Origin: Okeania sp. SIO3I5
GTDB taxonomy: Bacteria > Cyanobacteriota > Cyanobacteriia > Cyanobacteriales > Microcoleaceae
Direction of reading: 5' to 3'
Length of the DNA stretch: 36,875 nt
Assembly (NCBI RefSeq): GCF_010672085.1
Contig: NZ_JAAHHT010000059.1
Coordinates: 7,189 to 44,063 of the forward strand
The position numbers were made by a program, and so were the translations under genes. Positions 26,366 to 34,699 of the stretch are shown piece by piece. Each line of letters begins with the position of its first letter. The stretch's first letter is position 1. A model generated the notes under the pieces. It saw only the letters and a program-made list of their open reading frames with translations. It made no database searches and was not told the DNA's origin.

Positions 26366-26917
26366 CTAGTTCAAAAATATCCGCCCTTTCCCACCAATAC
26401 TTAGTGACTTACTATCTAAATCCAAATCTTCTGTAGGATGAAATATAACTTCTAATACTCTAGAAGAAATCCTCCGAGGACTTACCAAAAGTAACCCACC
26501 ATCCGGACGTTGGTAGGTTAAGGTTAGTGGAATTGGCAGTTCAGGTAATTCTACCACTGAAGTTTCTCCCAGAATCAGATGCCGACCACCTATTACCTGA
26601 TATTCAATTATAGCACCTGTCTGATTAATTAATCTGAGAGTAATTAGACCTTGGACAGACCTAATCTGATCGGTTGACCTCGGAAATCTAGGTGGAGGCT
26701 GACGGCGAGTCGGTTCAGTGGTGTCAGGTTCCACCTCCACTGGTTTTCCTCTATTACCAGATGGCTCAGAAGTATCCTCTTGCCGATTAGTAGTAGGAGG
26801 CTGAGTACCAGGTGGTGGCCCTCCAGCGTGGGAAATTGTGATTATCATTAAACTACTACTAATGGCACTAATAATAGAGGTTCTTTTAACAAATTTAGAA
26901 AGGAATTGAATCATCAT
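26366..26917 (-). CDS. Secreted hypothetical protein
   Basis: 183 residues from ATG 26917; the second ATG at 26914 is equally possible, and GAGGAG lies just upstream. An upstream ATG at 26986 falls in a GGGAACA repeat and is rejected. Residues 1-30 look like a signal peptide (FVKRTSIISAISSSLMIITI, then SHA). A proline/threonine/acidic linker follows (about 31-78). A beta-rich domain of about 100 residues (VQGLITLRLINQTGAIIEYQ, ILGETSVVELPELPIPLTL) completes it and is presumably periplasmic. I do not recognise the family beyond a sense that it is cyanobacterial and conserved. Confidence 0.7.
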   Translation of the reverse strand: MMIQFLSKFVKRTSIISAISSSLMIITISHAGGPPPGTQPPTTNRQEDTSEPSGNRGKPVEVEPDTTEPTRRQPPPRFPRSTDQIRSVQGLITLRLINQTGAIIEYQVIGGRHLILGETSVVELPELPIPLTLTYQRPDGGLLLVSPRRISSRVLEVIFHPTEDLDLDSKSLSIGGKGRIFLN

Positions 26918-26984
26918 CTCCTCAAATATTGAATCAAGAGCTAACTGCAGAATTTTAGCTGTTTTAGGGAACAGGGAACAGTTC

Positions 26985-27696
26985 ATTAATGGATAATGGA
27001 TAATGGATAATTACCTGTGATCAAAACCTTGAGGGAATTGAAAATCAGGAAATATCCTAGCACTAGCACTTCTTTTCCTCTTTATTGGGGAGGCTTTTAA
27101 CCTGAATAATTAATTATTAATTATTTGGTAACAGGGAACAGGGAATAGATATAGAAATAAATATAGGTGTACCTCATTAGCCTGAGAAACGTTATACCTC
27201 TTCTAAAAAAAACGGTGTTGCTGATTTTAGCTATGAAATTTATAAATTTCTAAAGTGTAAATCAGAGCTATTTCTCCTCTTTAAGGTGTAGAAAAAGCAG
27301 CATTCTAGTTCCTAACTCCTAACTCCTGACTCCTGTAAAATCATAGTTATATTCAGCAACACCAAAAAAACAAGGAGAGGTTTGAAACCTTAATTAAGTA
27401 AGTTGGCATTAAAATTTATTGTTATAACTAGGCAAGAGGCAAGAGGCACTCATGCAAAAGAAAAAGCGTATAAATACTAACCACTTCAAACACTATTTTC
27501 AAAACTTTTGCTACTGTACTTTATAAACCTCGAATATGCTGTATTTAATTATTAATTATTAATTATTAATTATTAGGTAATATCAAATCCCCTCGGGTTC
27601 GGTATAAAAAAATGTTCCATCTAAGCGCCATTGCCAAATCTTTGATGCTTTCCCAAACTTCCCAAACTCCCCAAACTTCCCCCCTCCCCACACTAT
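26985..27696. repeat. Gene-free gap of decayed repeats
   Basis: Holds (ATGGATA)n, a diverged 130-bp element outline (about 26995-27125, with GGGGAGGCTTTTAACC), a GCAACACC inverted pairing with AACGGTGTTGC, (TTAATTA)n at 27540-27575 and a CCCAAACTT run at 27650-27680. No gene or clear promoter seen. Confidence 0.5.
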
Positions 27697-28194
27697 TTAT
27701 CTAATACCATTTCTCATGCATGAATGCTGCATAAAATTGGGTGGGGAAGTGTGGGAGGTGTGGGAGCTGTGGGAGGGGTGGGGAGAGGAAAAGTAGGAAA
27801 AGTATATACTAACCCACCTTAAATTGTCATGCCCTAGATTTTCAATCTTGGTAAATATTTGATTGTTGAAGTGTAGCTGAAATATAGCATGAATGCATGG
27901 TAATTGGTATAACAACGCTACCGGATTCGATCTAAATGGTGTTGGCCTAACTCTGACGTCAAGGTCAAATGACAGTGGCCATACTACCTGCTTGGAGACA
28001 ACTTTCAATTCTCCGATGAGGGTAATATCTTCTCTTGAAATAGGATGTTTGATAATTTGAGAGTTGTCTTGATTTTTGTCATGTTGATAGTTCGATGTAG
28101 AGTTCTGGTTGGATGTAGAATTTTCTGTAATAAGATCGGGTAGGGAAATTTTTAATTCTAGATTTATACCTTGGGCAGTAGCGATCGCCTTCAC
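27697..28194 (-). CDS. Doubtful hypothetical protein, possibly a 5'-truncated fragment
   Basis: 165 codons from a GTG. The first 20 residues (MKAIATAQGINLELKISL) look like the interior of a larger protein. The GTG lies at the edge of the tandem repeat block at 28196. The last 35 residues (SSPHPSHSSHTSHTSPP) are a translated minisatellite. The middle (ISREDITLIGELKVVSKQVV) could be real coding sequence. No homology recognised; it may be a degraded gene cut by repeat expansion. Confidence 0.35.
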   Translation of the reverse strand: MKAIATAQGINLELKISLPDLITENSTSNQNSTSNYQHDKNQDNSQIIKHPISREDITLIGELKVVSKQVVWPLSFDLDVRVRPTPFRSNPVALLYQLPCIHAIFQLHFNNQIFTKIENLGHDNLRWVSIYFSYFSSPHPSHSSHTSHTSPPNFMQHSCMRNGIR

Positions 28195-28195
28195 G

Positions 28196-28910
28196 GAAGT
28201 TCAAAGTTAAAAGTAAGATTTTATCGGCTCAACATTTTGAAGCTAGAGTAATTTCAGGAATTATTTCTAGTTTCAGTATTTATCATTGATTTGAGTCTTA
28301 GTTCTTTGGCGTTTTCTTCTACCTTTTGAATAGTTGGGATTTTCTCATTATTGTTTTGTGGTTTTTCAATACTCTCCTTTAGGAAATTTTGATTTAAGTA
28401 TACTTCTTTCTTTTTTTGGTAAATCTTGATTAGTAGGTACTGCCTTTTCACGGAAGTTCCAAGTTATAAAGTCGAGTGCTAATGGGAAATTATTTCTAGT
28501 TTCAGTATTTATCATTGATTTGAGTCTTAGTTCTTTGGCGTTTTCTTCTACCTTTTGAATAGTTGGGATTTTCTCATTATTGTTTTGTGGTTTTTCAATA
28601 CTCTCCTTTAGGAAATTTTGATTTAAGTATACTTCTTTCTTTTTTTGGTAAATCTTGATTAGTAGGTACTGCCTTTTCACGGAAGTTCCAATTTAAAAGT
28701 CGAGTGCTAATAGGAAATTATTTCTAGTTTCAGTATTTATCATTGATTTGAGTCTTAGTTCTTTGGCGTTTTCTTCTACCTTTTAAATTGCTGGGATTTT
28801 CTAATTGTTGTTTTGTAGTTTTTCTAGACTCTTCTTTAGCAAATTTTGATATAAGTATAGTTCTTTCTCTTTTTGGTAAATTTTGATTAGTAGGTGCTGC
28901 CACAACTTTC
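28196..28910. repeat. Three tandem copies of about 230 bp from the tail of a WG-repeat gene
   Basis: Units end CACGGAAGTTC-AA and carry ATTTATCATTGATTTGAGTC and TTCTTTGGCGTTTTCTTCTA. Copies run at about 28196-28450, 28451-28688 and 28689-28910; the first two are nearly identical, the third is diverged. Read on the minus strand, each encodes variants of PTNQ(D/N)LPK(K/R)ER found at the C-terminus of the neighbouring WG-repeat pseudogene, so the array arose by duplication of that gene's 3' end. Confidence 0.75.
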
Positions 28911-29488
28911 CCATTTATATTAATATATCCTCTATTGTTACCCCGTTTGAAAAATGCTACTTCTGCATTAAACCTCCCCAAATAATCATAACAAATTGGA
29001 ATAATTTCCTTTCCCTGATAATTGATATAACCATATTTTTTTTCTACCATTACTCTTGCTATTTATCGCTCAAAACTATCGGCAAAATTATAGATAAAAT
29101 CTATTACAATTTTTCCCTTAGAGTTTATATAACCACACTTTACATCTAGTTTTAGCAGTGCTGGACCTTCAGAAAAATGCCAAGCTGCTACATAAATAGG
29201 TGGTATTATCACTTTTCCTTTTATATTTTTATAACCATGTCTATCATTTTCTTTAAACCTTACTAATTCATCATTATAATTTTATAGTGGGCGGGGTTGA
29301 TTGATGTCTAAAATTTTTCCATAAGAATCAATATATTGAATTTGATTATTAATCTGAATTTGTGCGATTCCTAAATAAAACTCACTTGCTGCGTCTAATT
29401 TTGGGGTAATCACTACATTTCCATCTTTATCTTTATACCCCCATTTTCCGTCTTTTTGAAAAGGAATTAAAAACTTAGTCATTGACAA
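28730..29488 (-). pseudogene. WG-repeat protein gene with two in-frame stops
   Basis: Starts MTKFLIPFQKDGKWGYKDKD. A single frame can be followed through DRHGYKNIKGKVIIPPIY, CGYINSKGKIVIDFIY, KKYGYINYQGKEIIPI and NRGYININGK, all WG (beta-hairpin) repeats of about 35 residues. It is broken by a TAA at 29282-29284 and a TAA at 29063-29065, with no frameshift between. WG-repeat proteins are thought to be binding scaffolds. Because homology continues past both stops, this is a recently dead gene, unless the stops are sequencing errors. Confidence 0.7.
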
Positions 29489-29518
29489 TAATTAATGAAA
29501 ACTTTGCTTAGTATTAAT

Positions 29519-30475
29519 GATATTACTATTCTAAATTCAGACTAGAGAAAGACTGGAAATAGTCTCTCTCAAAAGGTTTGAGACTACTGTTGCGTATATA
29601 GCAATAGAGAAAAATAAGATTTATATTTTTAATTTCTGATTAATTTAGTTTTTTTGTCTAGATAGGTCAAGGCGATCGCTCCTGAAAGTTACCAAAGACT
29701 GGAAATTGTCTCTCTCAAAAGGTTTGAGACGACTATTGCGTATAAAGCAATAGAGAGAAATTTTATTTATATTTTTAATTTTTGATTAACTTAGGTTTTG
29801 TGTCTAGATAGCTCCAAGCGATCGCTCCTGAAAGTTGCCAAAAACTGAAAATTGTCTCTCTCAAAAGGTTTGAGCCTACTATTGCGTATGTAGCAATAGA
29901 GAAAAATAAGATTTATCTTTTCAATTTGTAATTAACTCAGCTTTTGTGTCTAGATAGAGTTATGAGAATAGTCGGAGCGATCACTCCAGGAAAAATTCCG
30001 ATTGCCAATGACTCCAAAGTCAGTCTGTTAAAAGCTTTGAGTCTACTATTGCGTATGTAGCAATAGAGAGAAATTTTATTTATATTTTTAATTTTTGATT
30101 AATTCAGATTTTTGGTCTAGATAGAGTTATGAGAATAGTCGGAGCGATCGCTCCAGGAAAAATTCCGATTGCCAATGACTCCAAAGTCAGTATGTCAAAA
30201 GCTTTGAGCCTACTATTGCGTATGTAGCAATAGAGAGCAATTTTATTTATATTTTTAATTTTTGATTAATTCAGATTTTTGGTCTAGATAGAGTTATGAG
30301 AATAGTCGGAGCGATCGCTCCAGGAAAAATTCCGATTGCCAATGACTCCAAAGTCAGTATGTCAAAAGCTTTGAGCCTACTATTGCGTATGTAGCAATAG
30401 AGAGAAATAAAATTTATATTTTCAATTTTTGATGAATTCAGATTTTTGGTCTAGATAGAGTTATGAGAATAGTTT
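29519..30475. repeat. Six-unit palindrome-bearing tandem array upstream of the ACO gene
   Basis: TTGCGTAT recurs at 29590, 29736, 29882, 30049, 30216 and 30383: spacings 146, 146, 167, 167, 167. Each unit has CTATTGC-GTATGTA-GCAATAG (7-bp inverted repeat, imperfect in the first two). The later units add GGAGCGATCGCTCC (a HIP1 palindrome) and TGACT-CCAA-AGTCA. The array ends about 55 bp before the ACO start codon. Confidence 0.9.
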
Positions 30476-30532
30476 GATAGCCTCATATTGGTATTTATGC
30501 AAAACTTTAAATAGTTAAATCAGGATTTAATA

Positions 30533-32002
30533 ATGACAAATTTACAAATTGAAAAATCTACATCTTATACTCGTGAAGATTGGCAACGAGGATATGAATC
30601 TCAACCCAATGAATATGATTATTGGATTGATGATATAGAAGGTGAAATACCAGAAGATTTAAACGGTACTTTTTTCCGCAACGGACCAGGTTTATTAGAT
30701 ATTAATGGTCAATCTATTGCTCATCCTTTTGATGGGGATGGAATGGTTTGTGCAATTAGTTTTAAAAATGGTCGTGCCTACTTCCGAAATAGGTTTGTTA
30801 GAACGGAAGGTTATGTGGCAGAAAAAGCAGCGGGAAAAATTCTCTATCGAGGTGTTTTTGGCACTCAAAAACCTGGTGGTTGGTTAGCTAATATTTTCGA
30901 TTTAAAAAATAAAAATATTGCCAATACCGGCATTCTTTATTGGGGCGATAAACTTTTAGCTTTGTGGGAAGGAAACCAACCTCATCGTTTAAATCCAAAA
31001 AATTTAGACACTATTGGCATTGAAGATTTAGATGGAATTTTACAACCAGGTCAAGCTTTTTCTGCTCATCCAAGAATTGAGAAAGGAAAGGATGGAAAAG
31101 GAGATGTTTTAGTTAATTTTTCTGTGAAACCTGGTTTATCGAGTACCATCACTATTTTTGAATTTAATAGTCAGGGAAAATTACTCAAACGTTACTCTAA
31201 TTCGATTCCTGGTTTTGCCTTTTTACACGATATGGTAATTACACCAAATTACTGTATCTTTTTCCAAAATCCTGTTACTTTGAATCCTATTCCTTTTTTA
31301 TTGGGATTGCGAGGTGCCGGTCAATGTTTGGAATTTTCACCTAATAAGTCAACACAGGTTATTTTAATTCCTCGTGATGGTAGTAAAGCTATGAAAATTT
31401 TGGATACGAAACCTTGTTTTGTATTTCATCATGCTAATGCTTGGGAACAGAATGGGGAAATTTATATAGATTCTATTTGTTATGAATCTTTCTCACAAGT
31501 TGACTTGGGCGATGATTTTCGGGAAGTAGATTTTGATGCAATTTCAGAAGGTCAGTTATGGCGATTTAAGATTAATTTGTCACAGGAAAATGTGGAACAT
31601 AAATTACTTGAAAGTCGTTGTTGTGAGTTTCCGACTTTAAATCCGAATAATGTGGGAGAAGCTTATCGATATTTATTTATTGGAGTAGCAGATAAGCCTA
31701 GTGGAAATGCTCCTTTACAAGCAATATTAAAGATTGATTGGCAAACGGGAGAACGTCAAATTTTTAGTGTTGCACCGCGAGGTTTTGCGGGGGAACCTTT
31801 ATTTGTTCCTTTTCCGAATGGGGAGAATGAGGATGATGGTTGGTTATTGATGTTGATGTATGATGCGGCGGAACATCGATCGGATGTTGTGATTTTGGAT
31901 GCTCGAAATTTGAATAAAAAACCTGTGGCAAGATTGCATTTAAAACATCACATTCCTTATGGTTTGCATGGGAGTTTTACGCCTAATTATTTTGGGGAGT
32001 AA
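30533..32002 (+). CDS. Apocarotenoid-15,15'-oxygenase-like carotenoid oxygenase
   Basis: 489 residues, the normal length for the cyanobacterial ACO/Diox1 group. The four iron-binding histidines are H179 (SAHPR), H232 (FLHDM), H299 (VFHHAN) and H479 (GLHGSF), in close register with the 183/238/304/484 set known for Synechocystis ACO. It also has FFRNGPG and HPFDGDGM near the N-terminus. ACO cleaves apocarotenals at the 15,15' bond to make retinal and is membrane-associated through a hydrophobic patch. The start has AGGATTTAAT upstream. It is a second, only distantly similar oxygenase to the one at 8276, without the N-terminal extension. The upstream array and the heptad element directly after its stop are unusual. 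Confidence 0.9.
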   Translation: MTNLQIEKSTSYTREDWQRGYESQPNEYDYWIDDIEGEIPEDLNGTFFRNGPGLLDINGQSIAHPFDGDGMVCAISFKNGRAYFRNRFVRTEGYVAEKAAGKILYRGVFGTQKPGGWLANIFDLKNKNIANTGILYWGDKLLALWEGNQPHRLNPKNLDTIGIEDLDGILQPGQAFSAHPRIEKGKDGKGDVLVNFSVKPGLSSTITIFEFNSQGKLLKRYSNSIPGFAFLHDMVITPNYCIFFQNPVTLNPIPFLLGLRGAGQCLEFSPNKSTQVILIPRDGSKAMKILDTKPCFVFHHANAWEQNGEIYIDSICYESFSQVDLGDDFREVDFDAISEGQLWRFKINLSQENVEHKLLESRCCEFPTLNPNNVGEAYRYLFIGVADKPSGNAPLQAILKIDWQTGERQIFSVAPRGFAGEPLFVPFPNGENEDDGWLLMLMYDAAEHRSDVVILDARNLNKKPVARLHLKHHIPYGLHGSFTPNYFGE

Positions 32003-32075
32003 GTCATTTCAGTTATCAGTTATCAGTTATCAGTTATCAGCATCTATGACTAAAGTCGGAGGCTTGAAATACTGA
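32003..32075 (-). repeat. GATAACT heptad element, copy E4 (inverted)
   Basis: GTCATTTCAG begins on the base after the ACO stop codon. (TTATCAG)n follows, and TGAAATACTGA closes it. Confidence 0.8.
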
Positions 32076-32115
32076 GTTGAATATTTTTTTCATCCTAGTT
32101 TTGGTAATATTTTAT

Positions 32116-32182
32116 TGTAGGGGTTTAGTTTCAAAATCTAGTTTTAACTTTAGTTTGGAGGTCAAACCCCTACAGTTTTTTT
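32116..32182 (+). terminator. Terminator candidate after the ACO gene
   Basis: TGTAGGGGTTT (32116-32126) pairs perfectly with AAACCCCTACA (32164-32174), with GTTTTTTT following. The loop is long (37 nt), so it may equally be a palindromic repeat, but the position and U-tract fit an intrinsic terminator. Confidence 0.5.
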
Positions 32183-32198
32183 CACAAATTATTATGAA

Positions 32199-32519
32199 AT
32201 GATTTTCTATAATTTTGAAAAATTTTTTAATAGTGTGAAAGTATTACATATTGAGTGGGATCGAGAAAAGAATCTGATTAATCAAAAAAAGCATGGTGTT
32301 TCATTTGAAGAGGCAGAATCAGTATTTTATGATGATAATGCTATTCAATTTTGGGATGAACAATACTCTGATTTAGAGGATAGATTTTTATTGCTTGGTA
32401 TAAGCTCAAAAATGCGAATATTATTGATAGTTCATTGTTATCGAGAAGAAGAATCTGTAATCAGAATTATTTCTGCCCGCAAAGCAACTAAAAAGAAAAG
32501 TAAAATGTATGGAGGATAA
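32199..32519 (+). CDS. brnT: BrnT-family toxin
   Basis: 106 residues. The family core is clear: IEWDREKNLINQKKHGVSFE, then EAESVFYDDNA, DRFLLLGISS and the C-terminal RIISARKATKKK. BrnT toxins are RelE-fold ribonucleases that stop translation and are neutralised by BrnA, encoded just downstream. The extra 16 N-terminal residues suggest the true start may be the GTG at 32235 (VKVLHIEWD), but neither start has a good ribosome site. The downstream antitoxin gene carries two nonsense codons, so a fully active toxin would be unexpected unless another antitoxin serves it. Confidence 0.85.
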   Translation: MIFYNFEKFFNSVKVLHIEWDREKNLINQKKHGVSFEEAESVFYDDNAIQFWDEQYSDLEDRFLLLGISSKMRILLIVHCYREEESVIRIISARKATKKKSKMYGG

Positions 32520-32523
32520 AACT

Positions 32524-32730
32524 ATGAAACCAGAATATGACCTAACTAAGATGAAAAGTCGTCCTAATCCTTATGCTAAAAAACTCAAGCAACAAGTAAA
32601 TTGATCTTTAGGGATTGAAGTAATAGAATATTTTGAGAAAAAGGCAAAATAGAAAGGTATTTCTTATCAACAATTAATTAATTTATACCTTCAAGATTGT
32701 GTAAATAGCAAACGTGAATTATCTTTTTGA
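32524..32730 (+). pseudogene. Nonsense-mutated antitoxin partner of BrnT
   Basis: A single frame reads MKPEYDLTKMKSRPNPYAKK, LKQQVN, stop (TGA 32602-32604), SLGIEVIEYFEKKAK, stop (TAG 32650-32652), KGISYQQLINLYLQDCVNSK and ends at TGA 32730. The frame is intact through both stops, and the C-terminal part fits the ribbon-helix-helix of BrnA/CopG-like antitoxins. Without the stops it would be a normal 68-residue antitoxin. It starts 4 bp after the toxin stop, the usual operon order for BrnT-BrnA. Confidence 0.75.
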
Positions 32731-32811
32731 AACATATGTTATGAATATTTTTTTTTAGTATAGCTCTCAGCCAGAAATCAAGAAGTAGTAGTAGATTTAT
32801 ACATCTAAAAT

Positions 32812-32873
32812 GGTGCGTTAGGACGGATTGCTAAATCCCCTTCATAATCTGAATTTAAGCCGTCTAACACACC
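32812..32873. repeat. Imperfect hairpin repeat
   Basis: GGTGCGTTAGGACGG at the left and CCGTCTAACACACC at the right form an imperfect 14-bp inverted repeat, a common type of cyanobacterial intergenic palindrome. 32731-32811 holds nothing else recognisable. Confidence 0.5.
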
Positions 32874-32940
32874 CTACAATTTTGCTAATTATTTTATGGT
32901 AGGTATAATTGCAAAATAACATTAGAAGTTGAAGAGAAAG

Positions 32941-33495
32941 ATGAATAATTTAGACCTGGCAACAGTTGAATTAAATAATATTTTCCAGCAACATCTACAA
33001 GTAATTGCTCCTACTAGATCGTTATTAGATTGGAATCAAAAAAAACTGCCAAATTTGTATTTTCATGCTCAATTACCTGCTACTAAAAATGAAATAGCTG
33101 AATACTTACAAAAGTGTCAGGATGAAAAAGGTCAGCAACATAGGGTATCTGTAGAAAGTAAGGTTAGTAATCATTTATTTACTTGCACGGGATGGGTTTG
33201 TCAGAATAATGTTAAGCTGCCACAGCAGTCATTTGAAAATTTTTTTGGTGGAGCGATCGCTAAAAATACTATCAAACAAGTATGGGAATGTAATCCTTTT
33301 TCTAAGTTACTAGCTAGTTATTTTGAGGAAATATTTACTACTGATATATTGGGTGAAATTTATCAAAAATACTCTGATATTTTTGACCGGATGACTCCTG
33401 GTATTTATTTGTTTAATATTGAGAATTATGATTTACTTAGAGAACGAATTCTGCCGAAGCAAGGAATAATTAATGTTAATGACATCGACAATTAA
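32941..33495 (+). CDS. Hypothetical protein with a duplicated 3' fragment nearby
   Basis: 184 residues from ATG 32941; a TTG 12 bp upstream overlaps the likely ribosome site AAGAGAAAG and is rejected. No family recognised and no membrane segment. The N-terminal half is helical and charged. A central stretch has YFHAQLPATKNEIAEYL and a CTGWVCQNN pair of cysteines. The C-terminal half is FFGGAIAKNTIKQVWECN to MTPGIYLFNIENYDLL. A 187-bp segment of the 3' half, about 90 percent identical, is repeated at 33921-34107, with antitoxin debris between. Being embedded among toxin-antitoxin remnants suggests an accessory gene, but no function can be given. Confidence 0.6.
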   Translation: MNNLDLATVELNNIFQQHLQVIAPTRSLLDWNQKKLPNLYFHAQLPATKNEIAEYLQKCQDEKGQQHRVSVESKVSNHLFTCTGWVCQNNVKLPQQSFENFFGGAIAKNTIKQVWECNPFSKLLASYFEEIFTTDILGEIYQKYSDIFDRMTPGIYLFNIENYDLLRERILPKQGIINVNDIDN

Positions 33496-33614
33496 TTAAC
33501 ATTTTATAGGGGCGAATAGACATTCATATTAGATATGGTATTAATGGGTTTTTATTGTAAAATGGTGTGTAATTTAAAGAAAAAATTCAACTGTAGAATG
33601 AGGATAATTTGAGC

Positions 33615-33901
33615 ATGGCTTTAACAATTTCTGATGAAAGTTTGGAAAATATTCAGCTCTCAAGTGAGATTAGAGAAAAGGCTTTACAAAAAGCTAAAGA
33701 GGGATATTTCAATAATTAATAATGAATAATTAATAATGAATAATGAATAATTACCTCTCCTTTCAAAGAAGAGGATTGACTAATTATGAAAATTTTTATT
33801 TATTATCCCCTATCCAAGGGGAGGCTTTAAACCAAAATTTTTCGGTAAGGCTTTATGGGCAGGTTTTGACTTTAGCAGGAGAAAATCAGGGAGATTTTTA
33901 A
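33615..33901 (+). pseudogene. Small antitoxin-like gene interrupted by a miniature element
   Basis: ATG 33615 opens MALTISDESLENIQLSSEI, REKALQKAKEGY and stops at 33717 inside the element. The start resembles UPF0175-type antitoxins (ISDE...LS...KALxKAKEGYV). After the element, GTAAGGCTTTAT resumes in another frame and stops at 33899. The assignment rests on a short match. Confidence 0.4.
33708..33848. mobile_element. 130-140 bp miniature element, copy B
   Basis: TTCAATAATTAATAATGAAT at the left and TTTTTCGGTAA at the right. The interior from CCTCTCC to GGTAA is almost identical to copies A and C, with hairpins CCTCT/AGAGG and CCCCT/AGGGG. Confidence 0.8.
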
Positions 33902-33920
33902 TTATCAATTAATTAGAGTA

Positions 33921-34110
33921 GCGATCGCTAAAAATACTATCAAACAAGTATGGGAATGTAATCCTTTTTATAAGTCACTAGCTAATTATTTTGAGGAAAT
34001 ATTTACTACTGATATATTGGCTGAAATTTATCAAAATTACTCTGATATTTTTGACGGGATGACTCCTGGTATTTATTTGTTTAATCTTGAGAATTATGAT
34101 TTACAATGAT
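33921..34110 (+). pseudogene. Duplicated fragment of the 32941 gene
   Basis: From GCGATCGCTAAAAATACT to GAGAATTATGATTTAC this matches 33253-33439 with about a dozen substitutions. It has no start codon and ends in an early TGA. It is the 3' half of the upstream gene, left behind by a segmental duplication. Confidence 0.8.
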
Positions 34111-34153
34111 AATATAAATTTAGTATCATATAAGAACTGCTCAGAAATTAAAT

Positions 34154-34537
34154 ATGGAGTTTATTCAAACTAAAGCTAAAGTCAAAAATGGTCAATTAAT
34201 TCTCGCTCAACCTCATCAAGATTTGACAATTGATAAGGAGGTTGAAGTTGTGATTATTGTTTCTGATGAAAATGAATCAATTGAGTTAGAAGAAGCTCTT
34301 CAACAATTAATAATGAATAATGAATAATTAATAATTACCTCTCCTTGAAAAGAAGAGGATTGACTAAAAGGAAAATTTTTATTTATTATCCCCTATCCAA
34401 GGGGAGGCTTTAAACCAAAATTTTTCGGTAAGAAAATGCAAGCTAGTTTTAAAGAAGCTGGTATTGAAACTCAAGAACAAATTTTAGAGCTGATTCGTGA
34501 AGTCAAGCAAGAACTTTTTCAGGAGCGCTATGGATGA
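34154..34537 (+). pseudogene. Antitoxin gene split by a miniature element
   Basis: The first half reads MEFIQTKAKVKNGQLILAQP, DKEVEVVIIVSDENESIELE, EALQ, then runs into the element and stops. The second half, after the element, reads KMQASFKEAGIETQEQILEL and IREVKQELFQERYG, ending at TGA 34535-34537. Joining the halves gives a plausible antitoxin of about 84 residues, with an AbrB/PHD-like DNA-binding start and a C-terminal helix for toxin binding. The stop overlaps the PIN toxin start (ATGA), the classic toxin-antitoxin coupling. Confidence 0.75.
34299..34431. mobile_element. 130-140 bp miniature element, copy C
   Basis: TTCAACAATTAATAATGAAT at the left and TTTTTCGGTAA at the right; 133 bp. 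It lies between CTTCAA and AAAATGCAAGC of the antitoxin frame. Confidence 0.85.
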
Positions 34538-34620
34538 GAAGAATTTTTCTAGATACAAATGTTTATATTAGGGGATGGGGGGATGGGGTGATTACGAGAA
34601 AAGCTAATGCACTATTTTAG
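34534..34620 (+). pseudogene. Truncated PIN-domain toxin
   Basis: 28 codons: MRRIFLDTNVYI, then low-complexity RGWGDGVITRK and a TAG. FLDTNV is the first motif of PIN ribonucleases, with D7 the first catalytic acid. The rest of the usual 130 or so residues is missing; a GGGATGG repeat tract marks the break. Confidence 0.75.
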
Positions 34621-34699
34621 GTGAAACAATCCACTACAAACTGAACTATAAATTTGTTAAAGTAATAGTAAATCCAATCAATCTATCTAAATTAATAAT

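Noticed and set aside
29519-30475. CRISPR array
   Set aside because: The repeats are regular, but whole 146-167 bp units are conserved including the parts that would be spacers, and no cas gene is present.
32524-32730. Recoding of TGA as selenocysteine or TAG as pyrrolysine
   Set aside because: A second, different stop type in the same short gene, no SECIS-like hairpin noticed, and no cysteine/selenocysteine expectation in this family; decay is simpler.
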